Positions 49,194 to 56,942 of a stretch of DNA of 60,944 nucleotides are shown here, in pieces. Source of the DNA: an uncultured Bacteroidaceae bacterium (GTDB lineage: Bacteria; Bacteroidota; Bacteroidia; Bacteroidales; Bacteroidaceae); contig CAJOEI010000007.1 of the NCBI GenBank assembly GCA_905233465.1, positions 1-60,944 on the forward strand, written 5' to 3'. The notes under the pieces were generated by a model. It had not been told where the DNA came from. It made no database searches and saw only the letters and a program-made list of their open reading frames with translations. Position 1 is the stretch's first letter, and each line of letters opens with the position of its first letter. The translations under genes were made by a program, and so were the position numbers.

Positions 49194-52100
49194 CGGGGGG
49201 AGAGTCCCCTAATGGATATGCAAAGGCTTGGCGTGAAACGGTGACTATTCCCACATACGAGGTGGGGGAGCCGGAGAAGAACCCGATCTTCTTGGAGAAG
49301 AGGGTTTATCAGGGTTCGAGCGGAGTGGTGTACCCCTACCCCGTGATAGAGTCTATAGCGAACGAACCGACGTCGCACGAATGGCAGGCTATATGGTTGG
49401 AAAACGAATATATCAAGGTGATGATCTTGCCGGAGCTGGGCGGACGTGTTCAGATGGCTTACGACAAGATAAAGCAGCGACATTTCGTTTATTACAACCA
49501 CGTGATAAAACCCGCGCTGGTGGGGCTGGCAGGCCCGTGGATCAGCGGCGGCATAGAGTTCAACTGGCCTCAACACCACCGCCCATCGACGTATATGCCC
49601 GTGGATAGCGACATCGAGGAAGAGGCCGACGGCAGCGTGGTGGTGTGGTGCTCGGAGATGGAGCGGATGTTCCACCAGAAGAGCACCGTGGGCTTCCGTC
49701 TGCGTCCCGGATGTGCTTATTTGGAGATAAACGTGCGGATGTACAACCGCACGGAGCTGCCGCAGACGTTCCTCTGGTGGGCCAACCCCGCCGTAGAGGT
49801 GAACGACTATTACCAGAGCGTATTCCCGCCCGACGTGAACGCTGTATTCGACCACGGCAAGCGCGCCGTGAGCAGTTTTCCGATAGCCACGGGAACTTAT
49901 TACAAAATGGACTACTCCGCCGGCGTGGATATCTCTAACTACAAGAATATCAAGGTGCCCACGAGCTATATGGCCGTGAATTCGCAGTATGACTTCGAGG
50001 GCGGTTATGAGAACGACACAAAGGGCGGAATGTTACATGTGGCCAACCACCACGTATCGCCCGGCAAGAAGCAATGGACGTGGGGCAACGGCGATTTCGG
50101 CAGAGCCTGGGACAGGAATCTGACAGACCCAACCCCCGAGGGGGGCCTTTACCCCCCATATATTGAGCTGATGGCGGGGGTATATACGGAGAACCAACCG
50201 GACTTCTCCTGGATTATGCCATACGAGGAGAAGGAATTCACGCAGTACTTTATGCCGTACCGCGAGCTTGGAATAGTGAAGCAAGCATCGAAGGACCTCA
50301 TTATGAACATTGAACATTTACCTTCGGACGGTGGACATTCGGCTGTGCGCTTTAAGGTTCTGGCAACGTCACGTCAAGAGGTTCGGGTTGTGCTGCGTCG
50401 CGATTACGGCGAGGAGCTATATAATAAAGAAGCAAGTATAGATCCGGAGACCATCCTTGACGAGACGGTTGATATAAAGGATGCACGTTTCGATGAGCTG
50501 GAATTCTGTATTTATAAGGACGAAGGTCTAAAGTCTAAGGACAAAAGTCTAAGGGCTAAAGACAATGTTCAATGTTCAATGTTCAATGTTCAATTACTTC
50601 GCTGGCATGCCGAGAGTGACGACATACGCCCGATTCCCGATGCAGCTGAGGCCGCAAAGCTGCCACAGGACTGCAAGACCGTGGAACAACTGTATCTGAC
50701 GGGCTTGCATCTGGAGCAGTATCGGCACGCCACGTGGTCGCCGCTGGACTACTACGAGGAGGGGCTGCGCCGCGACCCGCTCGACGTGCGCTGCAACAAC
50801 CAGACGGGACTGTGGTATCTGCGTCGCGGACGCTTCGAGAAAGCAGAGCCCTATCTGCGCACGGCCGTCAAGGTGCTGATGAAACGCAACCCGAACCCAT
50901 ACGACGGCGAAGCGCTTTACAACCTAGGACAATGCCTGAAATACCAAGCAATTTTACAATTTTACGATTTCACCATTTCACTATTGCCATGCGCAGCCAA
51001 ATCGTTAAATCGTAAATCGTCAAATCGTAAATTAAATGAGTCTTACGATTGGTTTTATAAGGCCACGTGGAACGGAGCCTGGCAGGGGGCTGCCTATTTT
51101 GCCTGCGCTCAGATTTCCACGATGCAGGGCCGGTGGGAGGACGCGCTCTACGAGGTGAACCGCGCCCTCGTGGCAGGCTATCACAACCAGAAGGCACGCG
51201 CCCTGAAAGCCGTTCTGCTCAAAGAGGCTGGCAAGACGGAAGAGTTCGCAAAACTCGTCACCGAAAGTCTGGAACAGGACCGTTTCAACTACGGCATCCT
51301 ATTCGAAGCCGGAGAGACAGAGCGCATAGTGACTCTGATGCACGGCAACCCGCTCAACTACCACGAGCTCGCCCTCGATTACGCCCAAGCGGGTCTTTGG
51401 CAGCGGGCCGACGCCGTTCTCGATCTGGCCATAAAAGAGGGAGCCGTGAACGCGATGACATATTATTATAAGATGTGGATAAATGGTGAGGTATGCCCGT
51501 TGCCGGACACAGAGATGCCCATCTGCCTGCCGAACCGTCTGGAGGACATCGTGGCTCTGAACTGCGTGATGAAGCTGAACGAGAAGGATGCTCTGGCACC
51601 CTATCTGCTCGGCTGCCTCTACTACGACAAGCGGCAATATGACGAGGCTATACGTCTGTGGGAACGCTCGTCGGAACTGAATCCAGACTGCCCGCAGGTG
51701 TGGCGCAATCTCGCTCTGGCCCGTTTCAACAAACAAGGGCGAGAGGATGAGGCCGTGGCGTACATGGAGCGTGCTTTCCATCTCGACGAGACAGACGCCC
51801 GCATCCTAATGGAACTCGACCAGCTCTATAAGAGGCTGAACCGTCCACACGCAGAGCGCCTCAGCTTCATGCAAAAATATCCGCAGCTCATTCAAAGGCG
51901 CGACGACCTAGTGCTCGAAGAGATTACCCTACTGAACCAGATGGGGCGATACGAGGAGGCTATGCAAAAGCTCGACGCCCACATTTTCCACCCGTGGGAG
52001 GGCGGCGAAGGCAAAGTGCCGGCTCAGTACCAGATCTGCCGCGTGGAACTGGCAAAACAGGCCATCAGCAAGAAGGATTACGAGCGGGCTATAGGGCTGC

Positions 52101-52630
52101 TGAGCGAGTGTCTCGAATACCCGCACCACCTGGGCGAAGGCAAGCTCTATGGCGCTCAGGAGAACGACTTCTACTATCTGCTCGGCGTGGCTTACGATGC
52201 CCTGGGGCAGAAGGAGAAAGCGCGCGAGTGCTGGGAAGAAGCCACAAAAGGACCGCAGGAACCGGCTGCCGCGATGTACTACAACGACGCCAAGCCCGAC
52301 AAGATTTTCTATCAGGGTCTGGCGCTAAAGCGGCTGGGGCGTGACGACGAGGCCAACGGGCGTTTCTACCGTCTGATAAACTACGGCAAGCAGCACATCT
52401 TCGAGCATCAGGTAATGGACTACTTTGCCGTGTCGCTGCCGGACTTGCTGATCTGGGAGGACTCGTTAGACACGAAGAACCAAATCCATTGCAAGTATAT
52501 GCTTGCCCTCGGCTACTTCGGCATGGGTGACAGACAGCATGCGATGAGATATCTTGATGAGATACAAGAACTTGACAACAACCACCAAGGCATACAGCAA
52601 TTGCGTACATTCATTGCGATCCAATATTGA
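49142..52630 (+). CDS. DUF5107 beta-sandwich protein with C-terminal TPR array
   Basis: The 1162-residue cytoplasmic protein (no signal peptide) begins, after a repeat-derived insert at residues 10-25, with the DUF5107 start KAWRETVTIPTYEVGEPEKN. Conserved parts follow: LEKRVYQGSSGVVYPYPVIE, LPELGGRVQMAYDK near residue 95, SGGIEFNWPQHHRPSTYMPVD near 138 and KKQWTWGNGDFGRAWDRNL near 305. The fold is mutarotase-like. From about 530 on, tetratricopeptide units dominate (GRFEKAEPYLRTAVKVL, YDEAIRLWERSSELNPDCPQVWRNLALARF, YERAIGLLSECLEYP). Two more repeat blocks lie between or inside domains (50526-50595 and 50940-51045). The role is unknown; genes of this type accompany sugar transporters, so recognition or processing of a sugar is likely. 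It follows the MFS gene by 35 bases. Confidence 0.85.
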   Translation: MSDSISQRHSASSLQGRAGGESPNGYAKAWRETVTIPTYEVGEPEKNPIFLEKRVYQGSSGVVYPYPVIESIANEPTSHEWQAIWLENEYIKVMILPELGGRVQMAYDKIKQRHFVYYNHVIKPALVGLAGPWISGGIEFNWPQHHRPSTYMPVDSDIEEEADGSVVVWCSEMERMFHQKSTVGFRLRPGCAYLEINVRMYNRTELPQTFLWWANPAVEVNDYYQSVFPPDVNAVFDHGKRAVSSFPIATGTYYKMDYSAGVDISNYKNIKVPTSYMAVNSQYDFEGGYENDTKGGMLHVANHHVSPGKKQWTWGNGDFGRAWDRNLTDPTPEGGLYPPYIELMAGVYTENQPDFSWIMPYEEKEFTQYFMPYRELGIVKQASKDLIMNIEHLPSDGGHSAVRFKVLATSRQEVRVVLRRDYGEELYNKEASIDPETILDETVDIKDARFDELEFCIYKDEGLKSKDKSLRAKDNVQCSMFNVQLLRWHAESDDIRPIPDAAEAAKLPQDCKTVEQLYLTGLHLEQYRHATWSPLDYYEEGLRRDPLDVRCNNQTGLWYLRRGRFEKAEPYLRTAVKVLMKRNPNPYDGEALYNLGQCLKYQAILQFYDFTISLLPCAAKSLNRKSSNRKLNESYDWFYKATWNGAWQGAAYFACAQISTMQGRWEDALYEVNRALVAGYHNQKARALKAVLLKEAGKTEEFAKLVTESLEQDRFNYGILFEAGETERIVTLMHGNPLNYHELALDYAQAGLWQRADAVLDLAIKEGAVNAMTYYYKMWINGEVCPLPDTEMPICLPNRLEDIVALNCVMKLNEKDALAPYLLGCLYYDKRQYDEAIRLWERSSELNPDCPQVWRNLALARFNKQGREDEAVAYMERAFHLDETDARILMELDQLYKRLNRPHAERLSFMQKYPQLIQRRDDLVLEEITLLNQMGRYEEAMQKLDAHIFHPWEGGEGKVPAQYQICRVELAKQAISKKDYERAIGLLSECLEYPHHLGEGKLYGAQENDFYYLLGVAYDALGQKEKARECWEEATKGPQEPAAAMYYNDAKPDKIFYQGLALKRLGRDDEANGRFYRLINYGKQHIFEHQVMDYFAVSLPDLLIWEDSLDTKNQIHCKYMLALGYFGMGDRQHAMRYLDEIQELDNNHQGIQQLRTFIAIQY
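50526..50595 (+). repeat. AGTCTAAGG units and four AATGTTC copies inside the DUF5107 gene
   Basis: Degenerate GTCTAAGGACAAAA units (50526-50562) are followed by four perfect tandem AATGTTC copies (50564-50591). Together they encode a low-complexity linker (KSKDKSLRAKDNVQCSMFN) between the beta-sandwich and the TPR region. A seven-base unit is not a multiple of three, so change by one copy would shift the frame. Confidence 0.75.
50940..51045 (+). repeat. Short-period repeat block inside the TPR region of DUF5107
   Basis: ACAATTTTACGATTTCACCATTT and AAATCGTTAAATCGTAAATCGTC units (period about 7-9) interrupt a TPR between YNLGQCLKYQ and SYDWFYKATWNGAWQG. The encoded insert of about 32 residues (FYDFTISLLP, then SLNRKSSNRKLN) is absent from the TPR pattern around it. 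Confidence 0.65.
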
Positions 52631-52743
52631 TGTGTAAACATCCGTTTGATCATGTACATTGGTTAAGGTGAATTTTTGTGTTTTTGAGGGTTACAAACGT
52701 CCGATTCTCTGCATAAACGAAAAAAGGGAACCATAACCATTTA

Positions 52744-53073
52744 ATGCAAACGAAAATGATACTATCAACAACTCCAACCATCGATGGCCACACCATCCGC
52801 GAATACAAAGGTGTGGTGACAGGCGAGACCATTATTGGCGCAAACGTCATCAAGGACTTGTTTGCTGGATTGACAGACTTCTTCGGCGGACGCAGTGGTT
52901 CTTATGAGAAAGTTCTCATCGAGGCCAAGGAAACATCTTTGCGTGAGATGTCTCAGCGCGCGTCGGCACTTGGTGCCAATGCCGTGGTAGGCATAGACAT
53001 AGACTATGAGACCATTGGTGCTAACGGCTCCATGCTCATGGTGGCCACCAGTGGCACTGCTGTCGTCATTTAA
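52744..53073 (+). CDS. YbjQ/UPF0145 family protein
   Basis: The 109-residue product has the family start [25 protein letters not shown] and the central [36 protein letters not shown] (shown in parts), ending with a Gly/Thr-rich strand. YbjQ proteins are small pentamer-forming proteins described as possible heavy-metal binders; the function is unsettled. Start at ATG 52744; the Met four codons on (52756) matches the family start better. It stands alone, 113 bases after the DUF5107 gene. Confidence 0.85.
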   Translation: MQTKMILSTTPTIDGHTIREYKGVVTGETIIGANVIKDLFAGLTDFFGGRSGSYEKVLIEAKETSLREMSQRASALGANAVVGIDIDYETIGANGSMLMVATSGTAVVI

Positions 53074-53092
53074 CCTAAATCGGTCACAAAAA

Positions 53093-53136
53093 CCGCACAA
53101 AAAAATCCCATGCCAACCCCGAGGGGGAAGCATGGG
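53093..53136 (-). terminator. Terminator of the DUF2582 gene
   Basis: CCCATGC (53107-53113) pairs with GCATGGG (53130-53136), with an inner CCCC/GGGG pair. On the minus strand the stem is followed at once by seven Ts (53099-53105). It lies 26 bases past the stop codon at 53162 and may also slow the convergent ybjQ transcript. Confidence 0.75.
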
Positions 53137-53161
53137 CATTTAGTGTGTGTGATGTGTGTGC

Positions 53162-53362
53162 TTACTTGAGGCAGAAAACGGGATCCTTCTCGTCGCCAGA
53201 GACGCTCAGCTTATCCTCACGGAGGAGCCAGCCCAGAGCCAGATAGAGCTCTTTTTCACTCTTGGCCTTTGCAGCCTTTTTCAGATCTTTGGCGTTCAGA
53301 GCGCCGTTCTCGTTCAGTGCTGACCATACAGCACCTGCGGTTTCGCCTGCTTTTTCAAACAT
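53162..53362 (-). CDS. Winged-helix domain protein, DUF2582
   Basis: The 66-residue product (MFEKAGETAGAVWSALNENG, then LNAKDLKKAAKAKSEKELYLALGWL) is a small winged-helix domain of the DUF2582 family, about the usual length. It is cytoplasmic; DNA binding is suggested by fold only. Promoter -7 at 53424-53431 and terminator at 53093-53136 make it a single-gene unit. Confidence 0.85.
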   Translation of the reverse strand: MFEKAGETAGAVWSALNENGALNAKDLKKAAKAKSEKELYLALGWLLREDKLSVSGDEKDPVFCLK

Positions 53363-53423
53363 AGTCTTTTTAACCTTAAATTAGAATAATAATAAAAACT
53401 GTCTTTCTTTCTGTTTTGCGCTG

Positions 53424-53431
53424 CAAAGGTA
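53424..53431 (-). promoter_or_regulatory. -7 element for the DUF2582 gene
   Basis: The minus strand reads TACCTTTG (TAnnTTTG), 61 bases before the ATG at 53362. No clear -33 box is visible. Confidence 0.5.
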
Positions 53432-53580
53432 ATGCTTTTATGCTAAATAACATATATTTTGAACTATAAGCAGCGAAGTATTGAACAATATTGGCGCATA
53501 AACGACGAATAGGCTGAGCCGTTTGATATAGAAAAGACAAATTCAAATAATAACGACGATTCAGACACAAAAGCACAATA

Positions 53581-53654
53581 GTAAACAGTAAACCGTAAAC
53601 TGTAAACTTTTTTTGAATTATGAATTATGAATTGTGAATTATTTTATATCTTTG
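53581..53654 (+). promoter_or_regulatory. Repeat arrays and -7 element upstream of deoD
   Basis: TATCTTTG (53647-53654) is the -7 element for deoD. Directly before it stand two repeat arrays: GTAAACAGTAAACCGTAAAC (53581-53607, period 7-8) and TGAATTATGAATTGTGAATT (53615-53641, period 8). The second fills the space where the -33 box should be. The rest of the gap 53363-53705 has nothing else I can support. Confidence 0.5.
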
Positions 53655-53705
53655 CCCCCGACAACGACAACCTTAACTAAAACAAATTAACTAATAACCC
53701 CTATT

Positions 53706-54416
53706 ATGGATAAGACTCCCACTCCACACATTGGAGCCAAGCTGGGCGACATAGCCCCCTTTGTGATTATCGCTGGCGATCCGCTGCGCGCAAAGTTCAT
53801 GGCCGACAAATTTTTGTCCGATGTCAAGCAATTTAATAATGTACGCGGTATGCTTGGATTCACAGGCACATACAATGGCAAGCGCGTCAGTGTCATGGGC
53901 CACGGCATGGGCATACCATCAATAGGCATTTATACCTATGAACTTTTCCATTTCTTTGACGTGCAGAGTATTGTGCGTGTCGGGTCTGCGGGTTCATATC
54001 TTGAGGATATGAAGCTGGGCGACCTCGCAATAGGTATGGGTGCTTGCACAGACAGCAACTATGCAGCACAGTTTGAGTTGCCTGGCACTTTTGCTCCTCT
54101 GGCCGACTTCGACCTGTTACGCCGTGCCGCAGCCGAGGCCGAGCGTCTTGGCTATCGCTATCGTGTTGGCAACCTGTTGTCTTCAGACTTCTTCTATGGC
54201 GAGCATCCGCATGTCGAGAAGTGGCAAAAGATGGGTGTGATGGCAGTGGAGATGGAGGCCGCTGCGCTGTATATGAATGCCGCACGTTGCGGCCGTCGCG
54301 CGCTGACCATCTGCACCATATCGGACAACCTTGTCACTGGTGAGGTCACCACAGCCGAAGAGCGTCAGACAACCTTCACTCACATGATGGAGGTGGCGCT
54401 GTCGCTGGTAGAATGA
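53706..54416 (+). CDS. deoD: DeoD-type purine nucleoside phosphorylase
   Basis: The 236-residue enzyme splits purine (deoxy)nucleosides with phosphate. Family signs: HIGAKLGDIAPFVIIAGDPLRAKF at the N-terminus (phosphate site, GDPLRA), GMGIPSIGIYTYELF near residue 68, VRVGSAGSY near 90 and the substrate site MAVEMEAAALYMNAA near 178, followed by TISDNLVTGE near 202. Full length. It faces the TerD-like gene; a small CATAGG/CCTATG hairpin (54440-54455) lies between. Confidence 0.95.
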   Translation: MDKTPTPHIGAKLGDIAPFVIIAGDPLRAKFMADKFLSDVKQFNNVRGMLGFTGTYNGKRVSVMGHGMGIPSIGIYTYELFHFFDVQSIVRVGSAGSYLEDMKLGDLAIGMGACTDSNYAAQFELPGTFAPLADFDLLRRAAAEAERLGYRYRVGNLLSSDFFYGEHPHVEKWQKMGVMAVEMEAAALYMNAARCGRRALTICTISDNLVTGEVTTAEERQTTFTHMMEVALSLVE

Positions 54417-54439
54417 GGTTCTATGTCTTCCTAGGCTAT

Positions 54440-54455
54440 CATAGGTTATCCTATG
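54440..54455. terminator. Weak hairpin between deoD and the TerD-like gene
   Basis: CATAGG and CCTATG form a 6-bp stem with a TTAT loop between the two convergent stops. No U run follows on either strand, so termination is only possible. Confidence 0.3.
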
Positions 54456-54461
54456 TCTTAC

Positions 54462-56744
54462 TTAAAGTAGGGCAGCCGCCACTCGTGCTGGCTGCATGGC
54501 CCACTCAAGAGTATATGTCTCGTCGGCTTCTTCAGGGATGCTGACGAGACGTGCTTTTGTGGCTTCGGCACGCATCTGCAGCAGCTGGCCTACACTGACC
54601 TTCTCGCTCAGACGACGCAGCAGGCTTTCCACTTGGCGACTGTCGAGCTGTTGCAGTGTCTGGCCAGTGAAGGGCATCTCGAGCCACACTATCTCGCCAC
54701 GCGCCACGTCAAGCACGCCGAAGACCAGTCCCTTTGACAAGTTACCTTCGGACACACGCACCTGGTGTTGCACGCACGAGGGGTCGTAGGCCACGCCATC
54801 TTGGTCAGACACCGTCATAGGATAGCGTGAATCCATCCATCCCACGACAAGGCCCGGCTGCACCTTGCCGCGTGAATAGGCGTTGCATGTGAAGGTGACA
54901 TAGCGTGCACCGCCTCGTCGCAGCTCTGGCAGCGAGAGCTCGACATATTCCGCCGCGCCGACCATCTCAGGTACGGCTCGTATGTCGCCAGAGTGCATGG
55001 CGCCTGTGGCCGTGAGGTTGTAGTAGGCACATTCCTCAACGCTGCCGTCCGTTTTGGCTATGCGGCAGCTGAGGTCCATGTCTAAATGCTGTGCGTGCAG
55101 GCCCTTGCCCCACTGCATGAAAAGGCGAATGTTGTCGCCCTGCACAGGCATACGTGTGCCCATGAGCGCACAGTCTGTGTCCTGAATGGTCGTGCTGCGG
55201 TCGCCTACAGCAACAGGGATGTTGAACAACTGCGGCTCGATAAAGACGCGCTTAGGCCGTATGTTCACGTCAGTGGCGAGCTGTTCATATCTCCTGCGCA
55301 TCTCATCGGCAAAAAGCTTGGATATTGCCTTGGACATCTCATGGCGTTGTTCGGCGGTGTAGAGGGCAAGCATGGGATGTGGTGGCAGCCTGTGCGTGCC
55401 GCCTGTGAGCGGACGTGCCAGACGTTCCGCATCAGTGTCAAACCACGTTGAAGCAGCATTCTCCAACGACAGCAGCAGCCGTGCTGGCAAGTGACGGGCG
55501 CAGGCGGAAAAGGCTCGCAGAGTGGGCTCAGCGCCCACGCGCAGCATAGTTGAGAACAGCGCTCTGGCGAAGCTGCCAGGTCGCTCAGAGAGCTTACGAA
55601 GCAGCGCTTCACCATCTTTGATGTTGCGGACGTAGTCCACGCCACCCTGCCATGTGGCATAGTCACTGTGATAGAACACGTCGAGCAACTGGCGCAGGCG
55701 GTCGAAGCCCTTACGACGCGAATATTCTCCAAGCCGCAGGGCACGAATAATCTGAATCCACATGCCGCGCTTGGGATGCATCTGTTCAGCTGCCTGGGCA
55801 GCAGGCATGTTGATATTATTAAGCCAGATGGCCACACGGCGACAGTCGGCACGCTTGTAGCTCAGGCGCAGTTCTGCCTGTTTAGCGGCGGCTGCCTCGC
55901 GGCTCCGATCTTCTGGATGGTGGTGGTGACTATTTAGTCGTGCGGCATGCTGCATCAGCGTCCGCGGCTCAATCAATTTCAGAAGCCCTGTGTGGACATA
56001 CCACAGATAGCGCAAGATGTCAGTGGGACTGGGCAACAACGCTCCAGCCCGCGAGTCTTCCCCCCTCGCGACCAAGGCCTTGGCTGCTACAATTGCTGTC
56101 TCGCGCATCGATATCTCCGTCACATCATTGGGCATGCCGTAAACTTGCAGCAACAACTGCAGCGAATCCTGCTGTGTGGCATCAAGTGGCGTGGGGCTTG
56201 TCAGCAAGTCATGTAGCTCAGCGAGCATGTCGCTGTCGCCCAGCAGGCGCAACATGCGCAGTTTGCTGCCCTGACCTGTATGAACATAATTAGCTGTGGC
56301 CAGCGGCCGGCCGCAGAAAGGACAGCCGTTGTAACGTTCAAGATTAAAGGTGCCTTCTGGGATGAAATGGCCGCATGCCAAACGTTGCCCTGGCAGCCCT
56401 GCTGCATCGCCGCCCACGATATTGGCAAAGAACGTCGCCACGTGGTCCAGTGCACTCTCGCCAGTAGGTACTTTCCAGCCTCGCACCAGCGGCATCCAGT
56501 TCAGCTGCAATCCCAGCACATCTGCAATGACGTCAGTGATGGTGGTCAGAGTCTGCTGTGGACAGCGTGCTAACGCGCGCAAGAGAGGCTCCTCAACGCC
56601 ATAGCCATACTTGGCAAGACGTGCAACAAACGCCGTTGCGTCAGCTGACGTCGGCATATTGTCTGTGAGCGGTTGGGCATAAGTACCTATATACAATGCT
56701 TGTGAGCGCAGAGCTACACGTGTGAGCAGTTCGAGATGTGACAT
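54462..56744 (-). CDS. Large cytoplasmic protein with a C-terminal TerD-like domain and an N-terminal Cys/His site
   Basis: I do not recognise the whole 760-residue protein. It has no signal peptide or membrane segment. A probable zinc site lies near residues 124-147 (ACGHF with Cys 124 and His 126, then CPFCGRP with Cys 141 and 144). The middle (about 150-500) is helical. The C-terminal part (about 535-690) resembles the calcium-binding TerD/stress-protein fold: LDMDLSCRIAKTDGSVEECAYYN near 554-578 (Asp pair), HSGD at 585-588, then YVELSLPELRRGGARYVTF near 600. TerD proteins work in tellurite and stress-response systems, usually beside other ter genes; none is near. Its neighbours are convergent deoD and, upstream, the GH13 gene 198 bases away. 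No promoter was found. The TerD match is by pattern only. Confidence 0.55.
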   Translation of the reverse strand: MSHLELLTRVALRSQALYIGTYAQPLTDNMPTSADATAFVARLAKYGYGVEEPLLRALARCPQQTLTTITDVIADVLGLQLNWMPLVRGWKVPTGESALDHVATFFANIVGGDAAGLPGQRLACGHFIPEGTFNLERYNGCPFCGRPLATANYVHTGQGSKLRMLRLLGDSDMLAELHDLLTSPTPLDATQQDSLQLLLQVYGMPNDVTEISMRETAIVAAKALVARGEDSRAGALLPSPTDILRYLWYVHTGLLKLIEPRTLMQHAARLNSHHHHPEDRSREAAAAKQAELRLSYKRADCRRVAIWLNNINMPAAQAAEQMHPKRGMWIQIIRALRLGEYSRRKGFDRLRQLLDVFYHSDYATWQGGVDYVRNIKDGEALLRKLSERPGSFARALFSTMLRVGAEPTLRAFSACARHLPARLLLSLENAASTWFDTDAERLARPLTGGTHRLPPHPMLALYTAEQRHEMSKAISKLFADEMRRRYEQLATDVNIRPKRVFIEPQLFNIPVAVGDRSTTIQDTDCALMGTRMPVQGDNIRLFMQWGKGLHAQHLDMDLSCRIAKTDGSVEECAYYNLTATGAMHSGDIRAVPEMVGAAEYVELSLPELRRGGARYVTFTCNAYSRGKVQPGLVVGWMDSRYPMTVSDQDGVAYDPSCVQHQVRVSEGNLSKGLVFGVLDVARGEIVWLEMPFTGQTLQQLDSRQVESLLRRLSEKVSVGQLLQMRAEATKARLVSIPEEADETYTLEWAMQPARVAAALL

Positions 56745-56859
56745 GGGGTGGGAGAGTGGAGTGAAAACAAAAGGGGGAGGTAATTGGCCAGCTATTGTGT
56801 TTTGTTAAAAACAGATTGGAAGTAAGCTGTCCTTAGACCTGCCCCCCTAAATGGAAATG

Positions 56860-56942
56860 TTGAATTATGAATTATGCATCATGCATCATGCATTGTGAAT
56901 TGTGCATTGTGAATTGTGCATTGTGAATTATGCATTATGCAT
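56860..56942. repeat. GAATTATGCATTGTGAATTGTG repeat array before the GH13 stop codon
   Basis: About ten imperfect units of GAATTRTG and GCATTRTG (period 8-10) run for 83 bases and end at the GH13 stop codon (56943). This is the longest array of this family in the window. The gap 56745-56942 otherwise shows no gene or promoter. Confidence 0.75.

Noticed and set aside
53376..53576. 66-residue open frame on the minus strand
   Set aside because: It covers the DUF2582 promoter, has no family resemblance, and its end is a low-complexity run; a chance frame.
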